Notes: generated by a model from the sequence alone, not told the origin. DNA of 64,000 bases from Sphingosinicella sp963974575 (GCF_963974575.1 NZ_CAXBBQ010000008.1:62001-126000), one strand, 5' to 3'. Positions 1 through 9,206 are shown, counted from the stretch's first letter. A program made the numbers and translations.

Positions 1-550
1 CTCGCTGATGACGATGTTCTACGGTCTCCGCACCACAGGCCGCTGGAAGGACGAGCGTGCCGTGAACGTGCTCGACGGCGGCGCGCATTTCTACAACACC
101 TACCGCTGCGCCGACGGGAAGTGGATTTCGCTGGGGCCGATCGAGCCGCAATTCTATGCGCTGCTGCGCGAGAAGGCGGGCCTCGACGATTCGGTGTTCG
201 ACGCGCAGATGCAGCGCGATGCGTGGCCGGAACTGACCGCGAAGCTGGCAGACGTAATCGCGGGGAAAACCCAGGCCGAATGGTGCGCGCGCCTTGAAGG
301 GACGGACGTTTGCTTCGCGCCCGTGCTCGGCCTCGATGATGCGCCGCAGCATCCCCACAACACGGCGCGCGGCACCTTCGTGGAGGTTGCGGGCGTCGTG
401 CAACCCGGTCCCGCGCCGCGTTTCTCGGAAACGCCGGGCGCGATACAGGGCCCGCCGCCGCAGATCGGCGAACACAACAGCAGCGCGCCGCGCGACTGGG
501 GCATTGATGCCGATCGTATTTCCGCGCTGCAAGCCGCGGGCGTGCTTTGA
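1..550 (+). CDS. Alpha-methylacyl-CoA racemase-like CaiB/BaiF protein, 3' part
   Basis: Open at the left window edge; only the last 180 or so residues are visible, ending in TGA at 548-550. The motif LDGGAHFYNTYRCADGKW and the following WISLGPIEPQFYALL are typical of alpha-methylacyl-CoA racemases, which epimerise the 2-methyl branch of acyl-CoAs so that beta-oxidation can proceed. The fold is the CoA-transferase family III. A racemase rather than a transferase is favoured by these motifs, but the N-terminal catalytic part lies outside the window. It is followed after 23 bp by a co-directional SnoaL-like gene. Confidence 0.8.
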   Translation, partial: SLMTMFYGLRTTGRWKDERAVNVLDGGAHFYNTYRCADGKWISLGPIEPQFYALLREKAGLDDSVFDAQMQRDAWPELTAKLADVIAGKTQAEWCARLEGTDVCFAPVLGLDDAPQHPHNTARGTFVEVAGVVQPGPAPRFSETPGAIQGPPPQIGEHNSSAPRDWGIDADRISALQAAGVL

Positions 551-573
551 AAAACACGAGGGAGGGTCATCCG

Positions 574-1206
574 ATGGAAACAAACGAACGCCGCAGCGCG
601 CTGGCAATGCTCTTGGCCTTGCCCGTTGGTGTCGCCGCGCTTTCCGGCAGCGCTGCCGCTGCGCCGCGCAAGGCGGGCGCAGCCGATCGGCTCGATCGGC
701 TCGCTTCACATCAGGAAATCACCGACATCCTGAACCAGTATGCGCGCGGCTGGGACCGGCTCGACGAAGAGGCGCTGCGCGGCTGTTTCTGGCCGGAAGC
801 ACAGCACCAGCATGGCGGATTCAAGGGGCTGTCGCAGGATTTCATCACCAAAGCCTTCCCGATGGTCGCGAAGGTGAAGGGCACCCGCCACAGCATCTCC
901 AACATCTTCATCGAGATCGAAGGCGATCGCGCCTTTGCTGAATGCTATTTCGCGGCGACGCATCGCCGCATGAATGCTGCGGGGACAGACGAGGAGGATT
1001 ATTTCCTCTCGGGCCGCTACCTTGATCGTCTGGAGCGGCGCGGTGGCGTCTGGAAAATCGCGATGCGGCGCGGTCTCAACGAATTCGAGCGCGTCGAGCC
1101 GCGCGCCGATGTTTCGCTCGCCAAGGCAGACCCGGAGCAACTCGGCCGCCGCAAGCCCGAAGATCCCTACTACACGATGCTCGCGGCGTTCCGGGCCGGG
1201 AAGTAA
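574..1206 (+). CDS. Tat-exported SnoaL-like (NTF2 fold) protein
   Basis: A 210-residue protein. The start at 574 is chosen because GGGAGGG lies just upstream; an earlier in-frame codon at 547 has no such site. The N-terminus (NERRSALAMLLALPVGVAAL...) is a twin-arginine-like signal with an Ala-rich cleavage region near residue 30. The rest (from HQEITDILNQYARGWDRLD) is a SnoaL-like alpha/beta cone domain of the type found in hydratase, isomerase and lyase-like proteins. The substrate is unknown. A paralogue with a better Tat motif lies at 3424-4089, on the other side of an LLM oxidoreductase. Confidence 0.7.
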   Translation: METNERRSALAMLLALPVGVAALSGSAAAAPRKAGAADRLDRLASHQEITDILNQYARGWDRLDEEALRGCFWPEAQHQHGGFKGLSQDFITKAFPMVAKVKGTRHSISNIFIEIEGDRAFAECYFAATHRRMNAAGTDEEDYFLSGRYLDRLERRGGVWKIAMRRGLNEFERVEPRADVSLAKADPEQLGRRKPEDPYYTMLAAFRAGK

Positions 1207-1222
1207 CGCCCGGCCCTTAAAG

Positions 1223-2395
1223 CTATAGTCGCTCGACGATCGTCACGTTCGCCATGCCGCCCGCCTCGCACATCGTCTGCAGGCCGTAGCGGCCGCCGCG
1301 ATCGTGGAGTGCGCTCACCAGTGTCGTCATCAGCTTGGTGCCGGAGCCGCCGAGCGGGTGGCCGAGCGCGATCGCGCCGCCGTTGACGTTGAGCTTGCCC
1401 ATGTCCGCGCCCAGCGCCTGCGCCCAGGCGAGGGGCACGGGGGCGAAGGCCTCGTTCACTTCATAGAGGTCGATATCCGAAATCTTGAGCCCGCTGCGGG
1501 CGAGCGCCTTTTCGGTCGCCGGGATCGGTGCTTCCAGCATGATGACGGGATCGTGGCCGATCACGGTCATTTGATGGATGCGCGCAAGCGGTGTGGCGCC
1601 CAGCGCCTTCAGGCCGGCTTCGTTCACCACGAGCACGGCCGCCGCGCCGTCGCAGATCTGGCTGGCGTTTGCCGCGGAGGTCACGCCACCCTCCTGCAGC
1701 AGTTTCGCGCTTGCGATCTTCTCGAGGCTGGCGTCGGCGCGGATGCCTTCGTCCGTGTCGTGGACCAGCGTTTCGCCTTCGGGCGTCGTCACTTCGATGG
1801 GCACGATTTCGCCCCTGAACTTGCCCGCCGCCGTCGCCGCCGCCGCGCGGCGATGGCTTTCGAGCGCGTAGGCGTCGAGCGCGGCGCGGTCGAGGCCGTA
1901 TTTGCGGGCGAGAAGCTCGGCGCCCTTGAACTGGCTGAACGGTGTGTTCGGGTAGCGCGCCTCTACGCCGGGGCTGCGGTGCGTGCCATAGCCATGCTGC
2001 GCGGGCAGCGTCCACGGCAGGCCCATCGGCACGCGCGTCATGCTCTCGACGCCCGCGGCGATCACCACGTCCATCGTGCCCGACATCACCGTGGCGGCGG
2101 CGAAGTGCAGCGCCTGCTGGGAAGAACCACATTGCCGGTCGACATGCGTGCCGGGGATCGATTCAGGCAGGCCCGCCGCCAGCACGGCGTTGCGGCCGAT
2201 GTTGGCGCCCTGCTCCCCTGCGGGGCAGGCGCAGCCCATGATGACATCCTCGACGAGCGCGGGATCGGCGTCGGCGCGCGCCACGAGATCCGCGAGAATG
2301 CGGCCCGCGAGGTCCGCCGGGTGTAGCCCGGCAAGGCGGCCTCCGCGTTTTCCCCCTGCACTGCGCGCCACTGCGACGATATAGGCTTCGGCCAT
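1223..2395 (-). CDS. Acetyl-CoA acyltransferase (thiolase)
   Basis: A 390-residue degradative thiolase that cleaves 3-oxoacyl-CoA with CoA. The nucleophilic Cys is C89 in VDRQCGSSQQALHFAA; the GHP loop (GGAIALGHPLGGSG) and the C-terminal catalytic Cys (LQTMCEAGG) are both present, so the enzyme looks active. The start at 2395 (MAEAYIVAVARS) is preceded by GGAAAGAGA; the longer reading frame to 2464 would run into the divergent promoter region. It is transcribed away from the LLM oxidoreductase at 2505 and shares a 109-bp spacer with it. Confidence 0.9.
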   Translation of the reverse strand: MAEAYIVAVARSAGGKRGGRLAGLHPADLAGRILADLVARADADPALVEDVIMGCACPAGEQGANIGRNAVLAAGLPESIPGTHVDRQCGSSQQALHFAAATVMSGTMDVVIAAGVESMTRVPMGLPWTLPAQHGYGTHRSPGVEARYPNTPFSQFKGAELLARKYGLDRAALDAYALESHRRAAAATAAGKFRGEIVPIEVTTPEGETLVHDTDEGIRADASLEKIASAKLLQEGGVTSAANASQICDGAAAVLVVNEAGLKALGATPLARIHQMTVIGHDPVIMLEAPIPATEKALARSGLKISDIDLYEVNEAFAPVPLAWAQALGADMGKLNVNGGAIALGHPLGGSGTKLMTTLVSALHDRGGRYGLQTMCEAGGMANVTIVERL

Positions 2396-2429
2396 GACCC
2401 GGTCTCTTTCCAAAATTTTACTTGTGAGC

Positions 2430-2480
2430 AAAATTCCATTGCACGCACTTCTCGTCAAGTGCATTATCCAAATGAATTAG
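2430..2480 (+). promoter_or_regulatory. Promoter/operator shared with 14651-14701
   Basis: A possible -35 TTGCAC (2439-2444), a 17-bp spacer and a possible -10 CATTAT (2462-2467) point toward the LLM gene at 2505. Positions 2454-2479 are identical over 26 bp to 14676-14701, and the similarity extends back to about 2430. Two such copies in divergent spacers 12 kb apart suggest one regulator, most simply the TetR protein encoded beside the second copy. The promoter elements are seen in sequence; regulator binding is inferred. Confidence 0.55.
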
Positions 2481-2504
2481 ATAAGCTCAGCACGGGAGGA
2501 CGGC

Positions 2505-3410
2505 ATGATCGCCGACATGCGCTTTGGCACCAACCTTTACCGGTTCCCCGGCTTCGGGCCGGAACTCCAGCCGCTTATCGAGTTCGTGAAGCTTTCTGAA
2601 GACTTCGGTTTCGAGCGGATCCGCCTGCCTGATCATGTCGTCGGCATCATCGCGGAGCGCCACGGCGGCATCGCTGAGACGCCCTATACCGACAAGAGCG
2701 TGATCCGCGAGGTGTTCACGCTGATGGCGTATCTCTCCGCCATCACCAGCAAGATCACCTTCGTTCCCGCCGTGATTGGCCTTCCGCAGCGACAGACGGT
2801 GCTTGCCGCGAAGCAGGCGGCGGAGGTGGATATTCTCTCGGGCGGCCGCCTCGTCCTCGGCGTCGCGATCGGCTACAACGCGCTCGAATTCCGGGCGATG
2901 GGCTTCGAATTCTCGGATCGCGCGAAGCGCTTCGAGGAACAGATCGATGTGATGCGCAAGCTCTGGACAAGCCCGGACGTCAGCTACGAAGGCGTCTATC
3001 ACAATTTCGTCGATGTCAGCCTGTCGCCGCTGCCGATCCAGCGGCCGATCCCGCTCTATTTCGGACTCGGACGCGTCATCGCGCCGATTCCGCCCGATGC
3101 CGTGCTGAAGCGCATAGGCCGCCTCGCGGACGGCTGGTTCCCGATTTTCAAGCCGGACGCCGACGGCCAGAAGGCGTTCGACACAATGCGCGCCGCCGCC
3201 CTTGAGGCCGGGCGCGATCCGGGCGCGATCGTGATGGAGATGACGCTGAACGTCACCGGCCTGGACAAGGACCAGATTCGCGACGAAATCCTGAAGCGCC
3301 GCGATTTCGGTGTCGATGTCATCAATTTTAGTCTGCCGGGTACGACCGCGGCCGAGCATATCGATGCGCTGAAGCGGCTGAAGGAAACCTTGGATTCCGC
3401 TGCGGACTAA
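2505..3410 (+). CDS. LLM-class (probable F420-dependent) oxidoreductase
   Basis: A 301-residue luciferase-like monooxygenase-fold protein. The start at 2505 has GGGAGGA upstream. Family signs include the N-terminal GTNLYRFPG strand, the VKLSEDFGFERIRLPDH segment, LAAKQAAEVDILSGGRLVLGVAIGY and a C-terminal domain resembling the TIGR03619-type F420 enzymes. Such enzymes transfer hydride to or from coenzyme F420 on diverse substrates. F420 use rather than FMN is inferred from the family and from the complete F420 operon at 8618-14644, whose regulator gene shares this gene's promoter motif. Substrate unknown. Confidence 0.8.
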   Translation: MIADMRFGTNLYRFPGFGPELQPLIEFVKLSEDFGFERIRLPDHVVGIIAERHGGIAETPYTDKSVIREVFTLMAYLSAITSKITFVPAVIGLPQRQTVLAAKQAAEVDILSGGRLVLGVAIGYNALEFRAMGFEFSDRAKRFEEQIDVMRKLWTSPDVSYEGVYHNFVDVSLSPLPIQRPIPLYFGLGRVIAPIPPDAVLKRIGRLADGWFPIFKPDADGQKAFDTMRAAALEAGRDPGAIVMEMTLNVTGLDKDQIRDEILKRRDFGVDVINFSLPGTTAAEHIDALKRLKETLDSAAD

Positions 3411-3423
3411 CGCCCTTCCGAAC

Positions 3424-4089
3424 TCACTTGAAATACTGGTAGGAATCGTCGCTACGGTCGTGCTTGCCCGCGACTTTCGCGAACGCCGGCCAGTCCGTTG
3501 AATCGTAACGGATCTGTCCGTAGATTTCGCCGACATAGCGGCGGTGCTGGATCGCCCAGCGTCCGTTCTTCAGCGTCCAGCGGTCGATGTAGCGGCCACG
3601 ATAAATGCTCTCCACCACCGTGCCGTCTTCCAGCGGATGGTCGCGGATCACCGAATCGCCATAGCCTTCCGAAACCGCCCGGTCGCCGTTCACCTCGATG
3701 TAGACGTTCAAGATGCGATGGTGCGTGTGCGCCTTCGAATCCACGAACTTCTGGCCGCTGTCGAGCGGTGCCGAATAGGGGCCGAGTGGATTGTTCATAT
3801 ATTGGGCGGTGGCATCGGTGTGCCAGATCGTATCCTGCAGCGCGCGGTCGCTGCGATCCATCGCGCGGCAATAGCGTGCAAGACCGTCGAGGATAGCGAG
3901 ACGCGCGGCCATTTCGTGCTGCATCTGCTTCGCATCAATGCCGCGCGCCGCAGACGGTGCGGCCTGCGCCTTGGCCGTGCCGGAAAGCGCAGCAAGGCCG
4001 AACAGGCCGGCCGTGAGCGCAAGGAACCCCCGCCGCTCGGGCTGCGCATCGGCAAGCCACACGCGGTCGGGTTCATCGATCATGCTCAT
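3424..4089 (-). CDS. Tat-exported SnoaL-like (NTF2 fold) protein
   Basis: A 221-residue protein with a good twin-arginine signal (PERRGFLALTAGLFGLAAL, cleavage probably after the AKAQA region near residue 43), followed by a SnoaL-like domain (residues about 55-210). The start at 4089 has GGGGAGA upstream. It is the last gene of a minus-strand run (ALDH, PQQ dehydrogenase, LLM enzyme) and a paralogue of the protein at 574-1206. Export through Tat would place it in the periplasm near the quinoprotein dehydrogenases. Its reaction is not recognisable from sequence. Confidence 0.7.
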   Translation of the reverse strand: MSMIDEPDRVWLADAQPERRGFLALTAGLFGLAALSGTAKAQAAPSAARGIDAKQMQHEMAARLAILDGLARYCRAMDRSDRALQDTIWHTDATAQYMNNPLGPYSAPLDSGQKFVDSKAHTHHRILNVYIEVNGDRAVSEGYGDSVIRDHPLEDGTVVESIYRGRYIDRWTLKNGRWAIQHRRYVGEIYGQIRYDSTDWPAFAKVAGKHDRSDDSYQYFK

Positions 4090-4109
4090 CTGTTTCTCCC
4101 CTCGGGTTT

Positions 4110-5087
4110 TTAGCGGAATGCTGGCAAAATATCGCGCGCGAAGGCCTCGATCTGCTCGATGTAGACGTCAACATTCGGCATCAGCAGCCCGAGCGCGACA
4201 TGGTCCACCCCGATAACTTCGTAAGCTTTGAGCTCCGCGATCGCTTCCGCCGCACTCATCAGCGGTTTGCTCCCCGCCCGTGCGCTCGGCGTCTGAAGGC
4301 GGATGCGATTGGGCAACGAAACGGCGATGCGCGGCAACTCCGTGCGGCCCATTTCCTTCGCCGTGATTTCGAGAAGCTCGATGCCTTTCGCAAGTCCCTC
4401 GGCATCCGCGGCGTTGGGCAACCACCCGTCACCGAGCTCGATCGCGCGGCGAATGGCGCGCGGCCCGTTGCCACCCGTGTAAAAGGGTGGGGCGGGAGAC
4501 TGGACGGAACGGATCAGCGTTCTCAGCGGCCCGAACGAAACGAATTCACCCTCGAACGAGGCCTCCTCGGACGAGAGGATCGCGCGGATCACGCGCAGGT
4601 ACTCGTCGTGCATCCGCCCACGCTTCGAGAAGTCGACGCCGAGCGCCTTCGATTCCGCCTCAACGTGCCCGGTGCCGGTGCCGATCATCAGGCGGCCGTT
4701 CGAGAGCTGGTCGATGGTGCCGATCATTTTGGCCTGCACGATCGGGTTGCGATAGGGCAGGGTGATGATGTCGCTGGCGAGCGTGACCCGGCTGGTGACA
4801 CCGGCGAGGAACGACCACACCGCATAGGGATCGAGCCACCAGTCGTCGCCCGCATAATACTGGAACAGCGATACAGGCTGCGCAGGCGCGGTCGTCGTCT
4901 CGCCGGCTTTCAGGAAATTGCTCGTACCGCCGACGGAAATTTCTTCCGCCGGGCCGAGCGGCGCAACGAGATGATCCTGAACCCACAGCGAGTCAAAACC
5001 GAGGTCTTCCACGCGTTCGGCGATGCGGCGCACCTCTGGTCCCCGGCACCATTTTCGGTAGCAGGGAATGCGGATTCCGATCTTCAC
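4110..5087 (-). CDS. LLM-class (probable F420-dependent) oxidoreductase
   Basis: A 325-residue luciferase-like protein starting with MKIGIRIPCYRKWCRG and containing VEDLGFDSLWVQDH and MIGTIDQLSNGRLMIGTGTGH, typical of F420-type LLM oxidoreductases. The start codon is GTG (5085-5087), overlapping the TGA stop of the upstream PQQ dehydrogenase, so the two are probably translationally coupled. It is a distant paralogue of 2505-3410. Cofactor choice is inferred from family and context; the substrate is unknown. Confidence 0.8.
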   Translation of the reverse strand: MKIGIRIPCYRKWCRGPEVRRIAERVEDLGFDSLWVQDHLVAPLGPAEEISVGGTSNFLKAGETTTAPAQPVSLFQYYAGDDWWLDPYAVWSFLAGVTSRVTLASDIITLPYRNPIVQAKMIGTIDQLSNGRLMIGTGTGHVEAESKALGVDFSKRGRMHDEYLRVIRAILSSEEASFEGEFVSFGPLRTLIRSVQSPAPPFYTGGNGPRAIRRAIELGDGWLPNAADAEGLAKGIELLEITAKEMGRTELPRIAVSLPNRIRLQTPSARAGSKPLMSAAEAIAELKAYEVIGVDHVALGLLMPNVDVYIEQIEAFARDILPAFR

Positions 5088-7012
5088 TTGGCGGCGCCTT
5101 TCCGGGCTTCGAACACGAGGAGCACGTTGCCGGGCGCCTGCACCGCATAGCCGTAGCCCGAGGAGACGAAGAGCAGGCCGTCCTTCATCACAGGGCCTGA
5201 ACCGCCGCCGAATGAACCGCCCTTTGCGGTCTCACCGTTCACGGTGACGACGGGCTGTGTCGTATCGTATTGCCAGAGCACCGTGCCAGTCTCGCCGTCA
5301 TGGATACGCAGCAAACCGTCCATCGCGCCGTTCAGAACATAGCCCGGTCCCGCCGTGATCGAGCCGGACGTGCCTGGATGGCAGAGCGGCTTTCCGCCAC
5401 AATTGTCTGGGACGGGATGCTCCCAGATGAAATTGCCGGTCGCGGCGTCGAGCGCATAGATGCCGGGGCGCGGATCGCCTTCGTATTTCACGCCGACATT
5501 GGTGTCCGCGACCGGCACGTAAATGCGTCCTCCTTCGGCGGCCATGCTGAAATGGATGCCGCCAAGAAGCCCGCCGCGCCCGACCCTCTTTTTCCAGACG
5601 AGCTTGCCGTCATCGGGATTGATGCCGAACACCCATCCCGATTTCTGTCCCGCAATCAGGATCTGCTTGCCGCCCTTCGTCGTTGCGAGGATCGGCGGCG
5701 CGGCGAAATCGAAATCGGGGCCGGGCTTCTTCGGGCAGTTGGCGTCGTTGGCAGTGCCGCACGACATGTTCCAGGCATCGCCCTCAAGACCCTGGAAATG
5801 CCACTTCTGCCGGCCGGTCTTCAGGTCGATGGCGATGATCGCATCGCTCGTCGTCGTGGCCGGATCTGAATAATTTTCCCCGGTGCCGAAGTAGAGCAGG
5901 CCGCGCTTCGCATCGACCGTGGGCGTATTCCACACGGGCGCGCCGGAGGGGCCAAAGATTTCCGTGCCCGCGCGGTTCGTGCCTTGCGAAACCGGTGTAT
6001 CAACCGAGTAGCTCTGCCAGAGCTTTCGGCCCGTGCGCGCTTCGTAGGCGACGACCTGACCGCGGAAGGTGCAACAGCCGTACGCTGGGTTGCCCGCAGC
6101 GGCGATTTCACCGCTGGAGACGGGCACGTAGAATACGCCGTCGTGATAGGCCGCCGCCGCGGTGATCTTCGCGGAACTGTGCTCCTCGGGGCGGTCGCTC
6201 CACACGAGGCTGCCGTCACGGATATCGACCGCGTAGACCTTGCCGATACCGTCGCCGAAGATGGCGATCGGCTTCGCATTGTGGTCGCCCTTCTTCCACG
6301 GCTGGACGACGATACCAGTCTGCACTTCGCCCGCTGCGTCGAAAGTCCAGCGTACGCAGCCCGTTTCGCGGTCGAGCGCGTAAACACGTCCGCTATGGCT
6401 ACCCATGATCGCAGCGCCGCCGACAAGTGCGGGCTGCGAGCGCACGCGGTTCGCGTTCGGGAAGCCGAATGCCCATTTGAGCTTCAGATTTCCGATGTCG
6501 GCCTTCGTGATGCCGCCGCGCTTGGCGGGGACAAAGCGGCTGTTGTCGGCCTCCTGTCCCCAAATCCAGCCATCGCTGCCGTCGTTGAAATCGAAGGCTT
6601 TGCGCGGCGCTTCGCACATCTTGAGCGAAGCGGACTTGGCGTCGCCATACTTGCGCGGCGATGTGAGATATTCGGCGACCTGAATGCGCTGGTCTTCGGT
6701 AAGGGTTTCGCCGATGTCGCGCATTACGCCGCTCGTCAGTGTCTGCACGATCGCTTCCGGCATCATCGCGCCCATCATGCGTGTCAGCGGGGCTTTCGGC
6801 ACCGAGCCGTCGTGGCAGACGAGGCAGGTTTCGCGGAAGACTGCCGCGCCGGGCATCGCCTCGCGCGCGCGCTCTGCGGCGAGGAACGCCTCGTTGAGTG
6901 CCTTGCCGCCGCCTTTCTCTTCCGGTTTTCCTTCCGGTGGCGCAGCGGCGGCGATCGCGATCGCCGACAGGCCAAGCAGCGAGGCGATGATCAGGGGTGA
7001 ACGTGTTTTCAT
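5084..7012 (-). CDS. Periplasmic cytochrome c-PQQ dehydrogenase, polyvinyl-alcohol dehydrogenase type
   Basis: A 642-residue protein with a Sec signal (residues 1-24), an N-terminal cytochrome c domain (C63-x2-C66-H67) and a C-terminal quinoprotein beta-propeller from about residue 130 (repeats such as ALDRETGCVRW and AIDLKTGRQKWHF). The order heme-then-propeller and the length match PVA dehydrogenase (cytochrome), a family that oxidises secondary alcohols. A vicinal Cys pair is present in AYGCCTFRGQ. No oxidised-PVA hydrolase is visible, so PVA itself need not be the substrate. It lies between an ALDH and an LLM gene. Confidence 0.8.
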   Translation of the reverse strand: MKTRSPLIIASLLGLSAIAIAAAAPPEGKPEEKGGGKALNEAFLAAERAREAMPGAAVFRETCLVCHDGSVPKAPLTRMMGAMMPEAIVQTLTSGVMRDIGETLTEDQRIQVAEYLTSPRKYGDAKSASLKMCEAPRKAFDFNDGSDGWIWGQEADNSRFVPAKRGGITKADIGNLKLKWAFGFPNANRVRSQPALVGGAAIMGSHSGRVYALDRETGCVRWTFDAAGEVQTGIVVQPWKKGDHNAKPIAIFGDGIGKVYAVDIRDGSLVWSDRPEEHSSAKITAAAAYHDGVFYVPVSSGEIAAAGNPAYGCCTFRGQVVAYEARTGRKLWQSYSVDTPVSQGTNRAGTEIFGPSGAPVWNTPTVDAKRGLLYFGTGENYSDPATTTSDAIIAIDLKTGRQKWHFQGLEGDAWNMSCGTANDANCPKKPGPDFDFAAPPILATTKGGKQILIAGQKSGWVFGINPDDGKLVWKKRVGRGGLLGGIHFSMAAEGGRIYVPVADTNVGVKYEGDPRPGIYALDAATGNFIWEHPVPDNCGGKPLCHPGTSGSITAGPGYVLNGAMDGLLRIHDGETGTVLWQYDTTQPVVTVNGETAKGGSFGGGSGPVMKDGLLFVSSGYGYAVQAPGNVLLVFEARKGAAK

Positions 7013-7045
7013 GATCGTCTCTCGTTTGGATTGCGCTTCGGCCGC

Positions 7046-8539
7046 TCAGGCGGTGCGGAAACGAATGGTTTTGGCGTAGCTGTATTCGTGCAGTCCCTCG
7101 ATGCCGTACTCGCGACCGAAACCAGACCGCTTGATGCCGCCGAAGGGGGCGTGGACGCTGAAATTGCCGGGGCCGCCGTTGATGCTGACGCCGCCAGTTC
7201 GCATGGCGCGCGCGATCTCGAACGCGTGGCCCATGTTCCGTGACCACACCGTCCCGGCGAGGCCGAAATCCGAATCGTTCGCGACGGAGACAGCCTCTTC
7301 GTCGCTATCGACGCCGAGGATGACGGCAACCGGCCCGAAGATTTCCTCACGTGCGACGGGGCTGTTGTTATCGAGACCATCGAACAGCGTCGGTTCATAG
7401 AAGAAGCCCTGGTTCTGCTCGGTCGGGCGCTGACCACCGAAAACGAGGCGGCCGCCGCCATCTCGCGCCAGTTGAACATAGGACTCCACCTTGTCGCGCT
7501 GGCTTGCGCGGATCAGCGGCCCCATGGTGACGCCGGGCACGAGCCCGTGCCCGATCTTCACGCTGCGCGCCATCTCCGCAAGACGATCGAGATACGCCGA
7601 CTTGACGCTGTTATGGACGATATGGCGCGTGGTGAGACCGCAGGCCTGCCCGGCGTGCATGGTCATGCTGCGGAGGCCCGCCGAGACCGCGAGGTCAAGA
7701 TCGGCATCCGGGCAAACGATCATCGCGGACTTGCCGCCGAGTTCGAGAACAAGGCGCTTCAGTGTCGGCGCCGCCTGCGCCTGGATCAGCGAACCCACGG
7801 TGTCCGAACCGGTGAAACTCACCATGTCGACACGCGGGTCCGAGGTGAGCAGCGAGCCGACGTCGACACTGCCGGTGACGACATTGAAGACACCTTCGGG
7901 AAGGCGAGCGGCCTCTGCTGCTTCGGCAAGGAGCAGCGATTCGAATGGCGTGAACGGGGAGGGTTTCAGCACCACGCTGTTACCCATCACCAGCGCCTGC
8001 ATCGATTTGACGATGCCCATCAGCAACGGAAAATTATAGGGCGTGATCACGGAAACGACGCCGATCGGCTCGCGCACGACGACACCGGCGCCGACATTCG
8101 CGGTGCCGTCAGGCAGCGGCACGGCTTCGAGCGGCAGGTTGCGATCGAGATCGGTGCGGGCAAGTGCCAGGATCGCGCGCCCGACAGCGACGGATGTGTC
8201 GTAGCCGACCGCGCGGGCAAGGCCCTGCGCCACGCCGGTTTCGGTAACGATCAGCCGGACGATCGCATCGCCGCGTTCAGCGAGCCACGCAACAAACGGC
8301 TCCAGGCGCGCCGCGCGTTCGGCGGTTGAAAGGCGAGGCCATGGTCCGTGATCAAAGGCGTGACGCGCCGCGGCGAGCGCGGCATCCACCTCGCGCACGC
8401 CGCCCACCGGTGCGCGCCCGAAGACGGACTCCGTTGCGGGATCCGGAATCTCGTCAAATGCACCTGTGGAGGGCGCGATCCATTCACCGCCGACATACAG
8501 GCGGTCGTATCCGCTGAACGGGACTTCGGACGAAACCAA
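7046..8539 (-). CDS. NAD(P)-dependent aldehyde dehydrogenase
   Basis: A 497-residue ALDH. The Glu of LELGGKS and the catalytic Cys of HAGQACGL are present, as are the NAD-binding TPYNFPL and FTGSDTVG motifs. The start is a TTG codon at 8537-8539, supported by GGGAGGT seven bases upstream. It oxidises an aldehyde to an acid, plausibly the product of the adjacent quinoprotein dehydrogenase. It is the first gene of the minus-strand run ending at 3424, and 78 bp separate it from cofC. Confidence 0.88.
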   Translation of the reverse strand: MVSSEVPFSGYDRLYVGGEWIAPSTGAFDEIPDPATESVFGRAPVGGVREVDAALAAARHAFDHGPWPRLSTAERAARLEPFVAWLAERGDAIVRLIVTETGVAQGLARAVGYDTSVAVGRAILALARTDLDRNLPLEAVPLPDGTANVGAGVVVREPIGVVSVITPYNFPLLMGIVKSMQALVMGNSVVLKPSPFTPFESLLLAEAAEAARLPEGVFNVVTGSVDVGSLLTSDPRVDMVSFTGSDTVGSLIQAQAAPTLKRLVLELGGKSAMIVCPDADLDLAVSAGLRSMTMHAGQACGLTTRHIVHNSVKSAYLDRLAEMARSVKIGHGLVPGVTMGPLIRASQRDKVESYVQLARDGGGRLVFGGQRPTEQNQGFFYEPTLFDGLDNNSPVAREEIFGPVAVILGVDSDEEAVSVANDSDFGLAGTVWSRNMGHAFEIARAMRTGGVSINGGPGNFSVHAPFGGIKRSGFGREYGIEGLHEYSYAKTIRFRTA

Positions 8540-8588
8540 CGGCGCGACCTCCCACGACTATCTACACAGCGATCTTGCGTCGCCATTT

Positions 8589-8603
8589 TTGCATTGTGGT
8601 GCA
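8589..8603. promoter_or_regulatory. TGCA-half-site pair between cofC and the ALDH gene
   Basis: TTGCA (8589-8593) and GTGCA (8599-8603) lie ten bases apart in the 78-bp spacer. The same spacing of TGCA half-sites is seen at 20821-20835. Similar TGGTGCA words occur in spacers at 29906, 34738 and 36307. This may be a repressor site for the ALDH operon; it is a visual match only. Confidence 0.3.
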
Positions 8604-8617
8604 TGTTTTTAGGAGGG

Positions 8618-9202
8618 TCAAGCAAAAGCGCGATAATCCTGCTCCGTGTCGATGTCGTGTGCGAGGCCCGGGCGGCGCACGAATGCGACGCGAAGACCTG
8701 CCATCTCCGCGGCGCGGCGATGCGCGGAGGCACTGTCATCGCCGTAAAGATAAGGGATGGCCGAGGGTGGCGAGAGAAGCAGCGCGTTCGTTCCGAGGCC
8801 CGCATGATCGGGCGCGATCACGCAGATTGAACCATCTTTTGCGGCATCAAGCAGGGCGCGGATATCATCTGCCTCCAACGACGGCAGGTCGGTGCTGAGC
8901 GACAGCACCGAAGATGCGCCGCGTTTTTGGGCGTAATCCGAGGCCTGTGTGAGTGCGGCGTTGAGCGAGTCTTCCTGCTCTTCCACGAACCCTACACCCG
9001 CCGACCTGGCCATATCGCGGGCCTCAGGAGAACGACTGACAACAATGATGTATTCAGGTGCCACGACCTTGGTGGCAACCCGAAGCACATGCGTGAACAT
9101 TCGCTTGTTGAAGGCCTCGCGCTCCACTGGAGGCAGCACATCGGCGAGGCGACTCTTGCCCTCGTCGAACGGTCGCACAGGAATGATGATCCACACGGTC
9201 AT
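8618..9202 (-). CDS. cofC: CofC/FbiD guanylyltransferase of F420 biosynthesis
   Basis: A 194-residue nucleotidyltransferase. The opening WIIIPVRPFDEGKSRLADVL is the family's GTP-binding signature, and STDLPSLEADDI supplies the metal-binding Asp. It activates 2-phospho-L-lactate, phosphoenolpyruvate or 3-phosphoglycerate with GTP to give the donor used by CofD; which of the three is used cannot be read from sequence. It is the last gene of the F420 operon, starting four bases after cofD. Confidence 0.9.
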   Translation of the reverse strand: MTVWIIIPVRPFDEGKSRLADVLPPVEREAFNKRMFTHVLRVATKVVAPEYIIVVSRSPEARDMARSAGVGFVEEQEDSLNAALTQASDYAQKRGASSVLSLSTDLPSLEADDIRALLDAAKDGSICVIAPDHAGLGTNALLLSPPSAIPYLYGDDSASAHRRAAEMAGLRVAFVRRPGLAHDIDTEQDYRAFA

Positions 9203-9206
9203 GGCG

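Noticed and set aside
1304..2326. 340-residue open frame on the plus strand opposite the thiolase gene
   Set aside because: Arg/His-rich translation with no family motif; the thiolase on the other strand has full catalytic residues.
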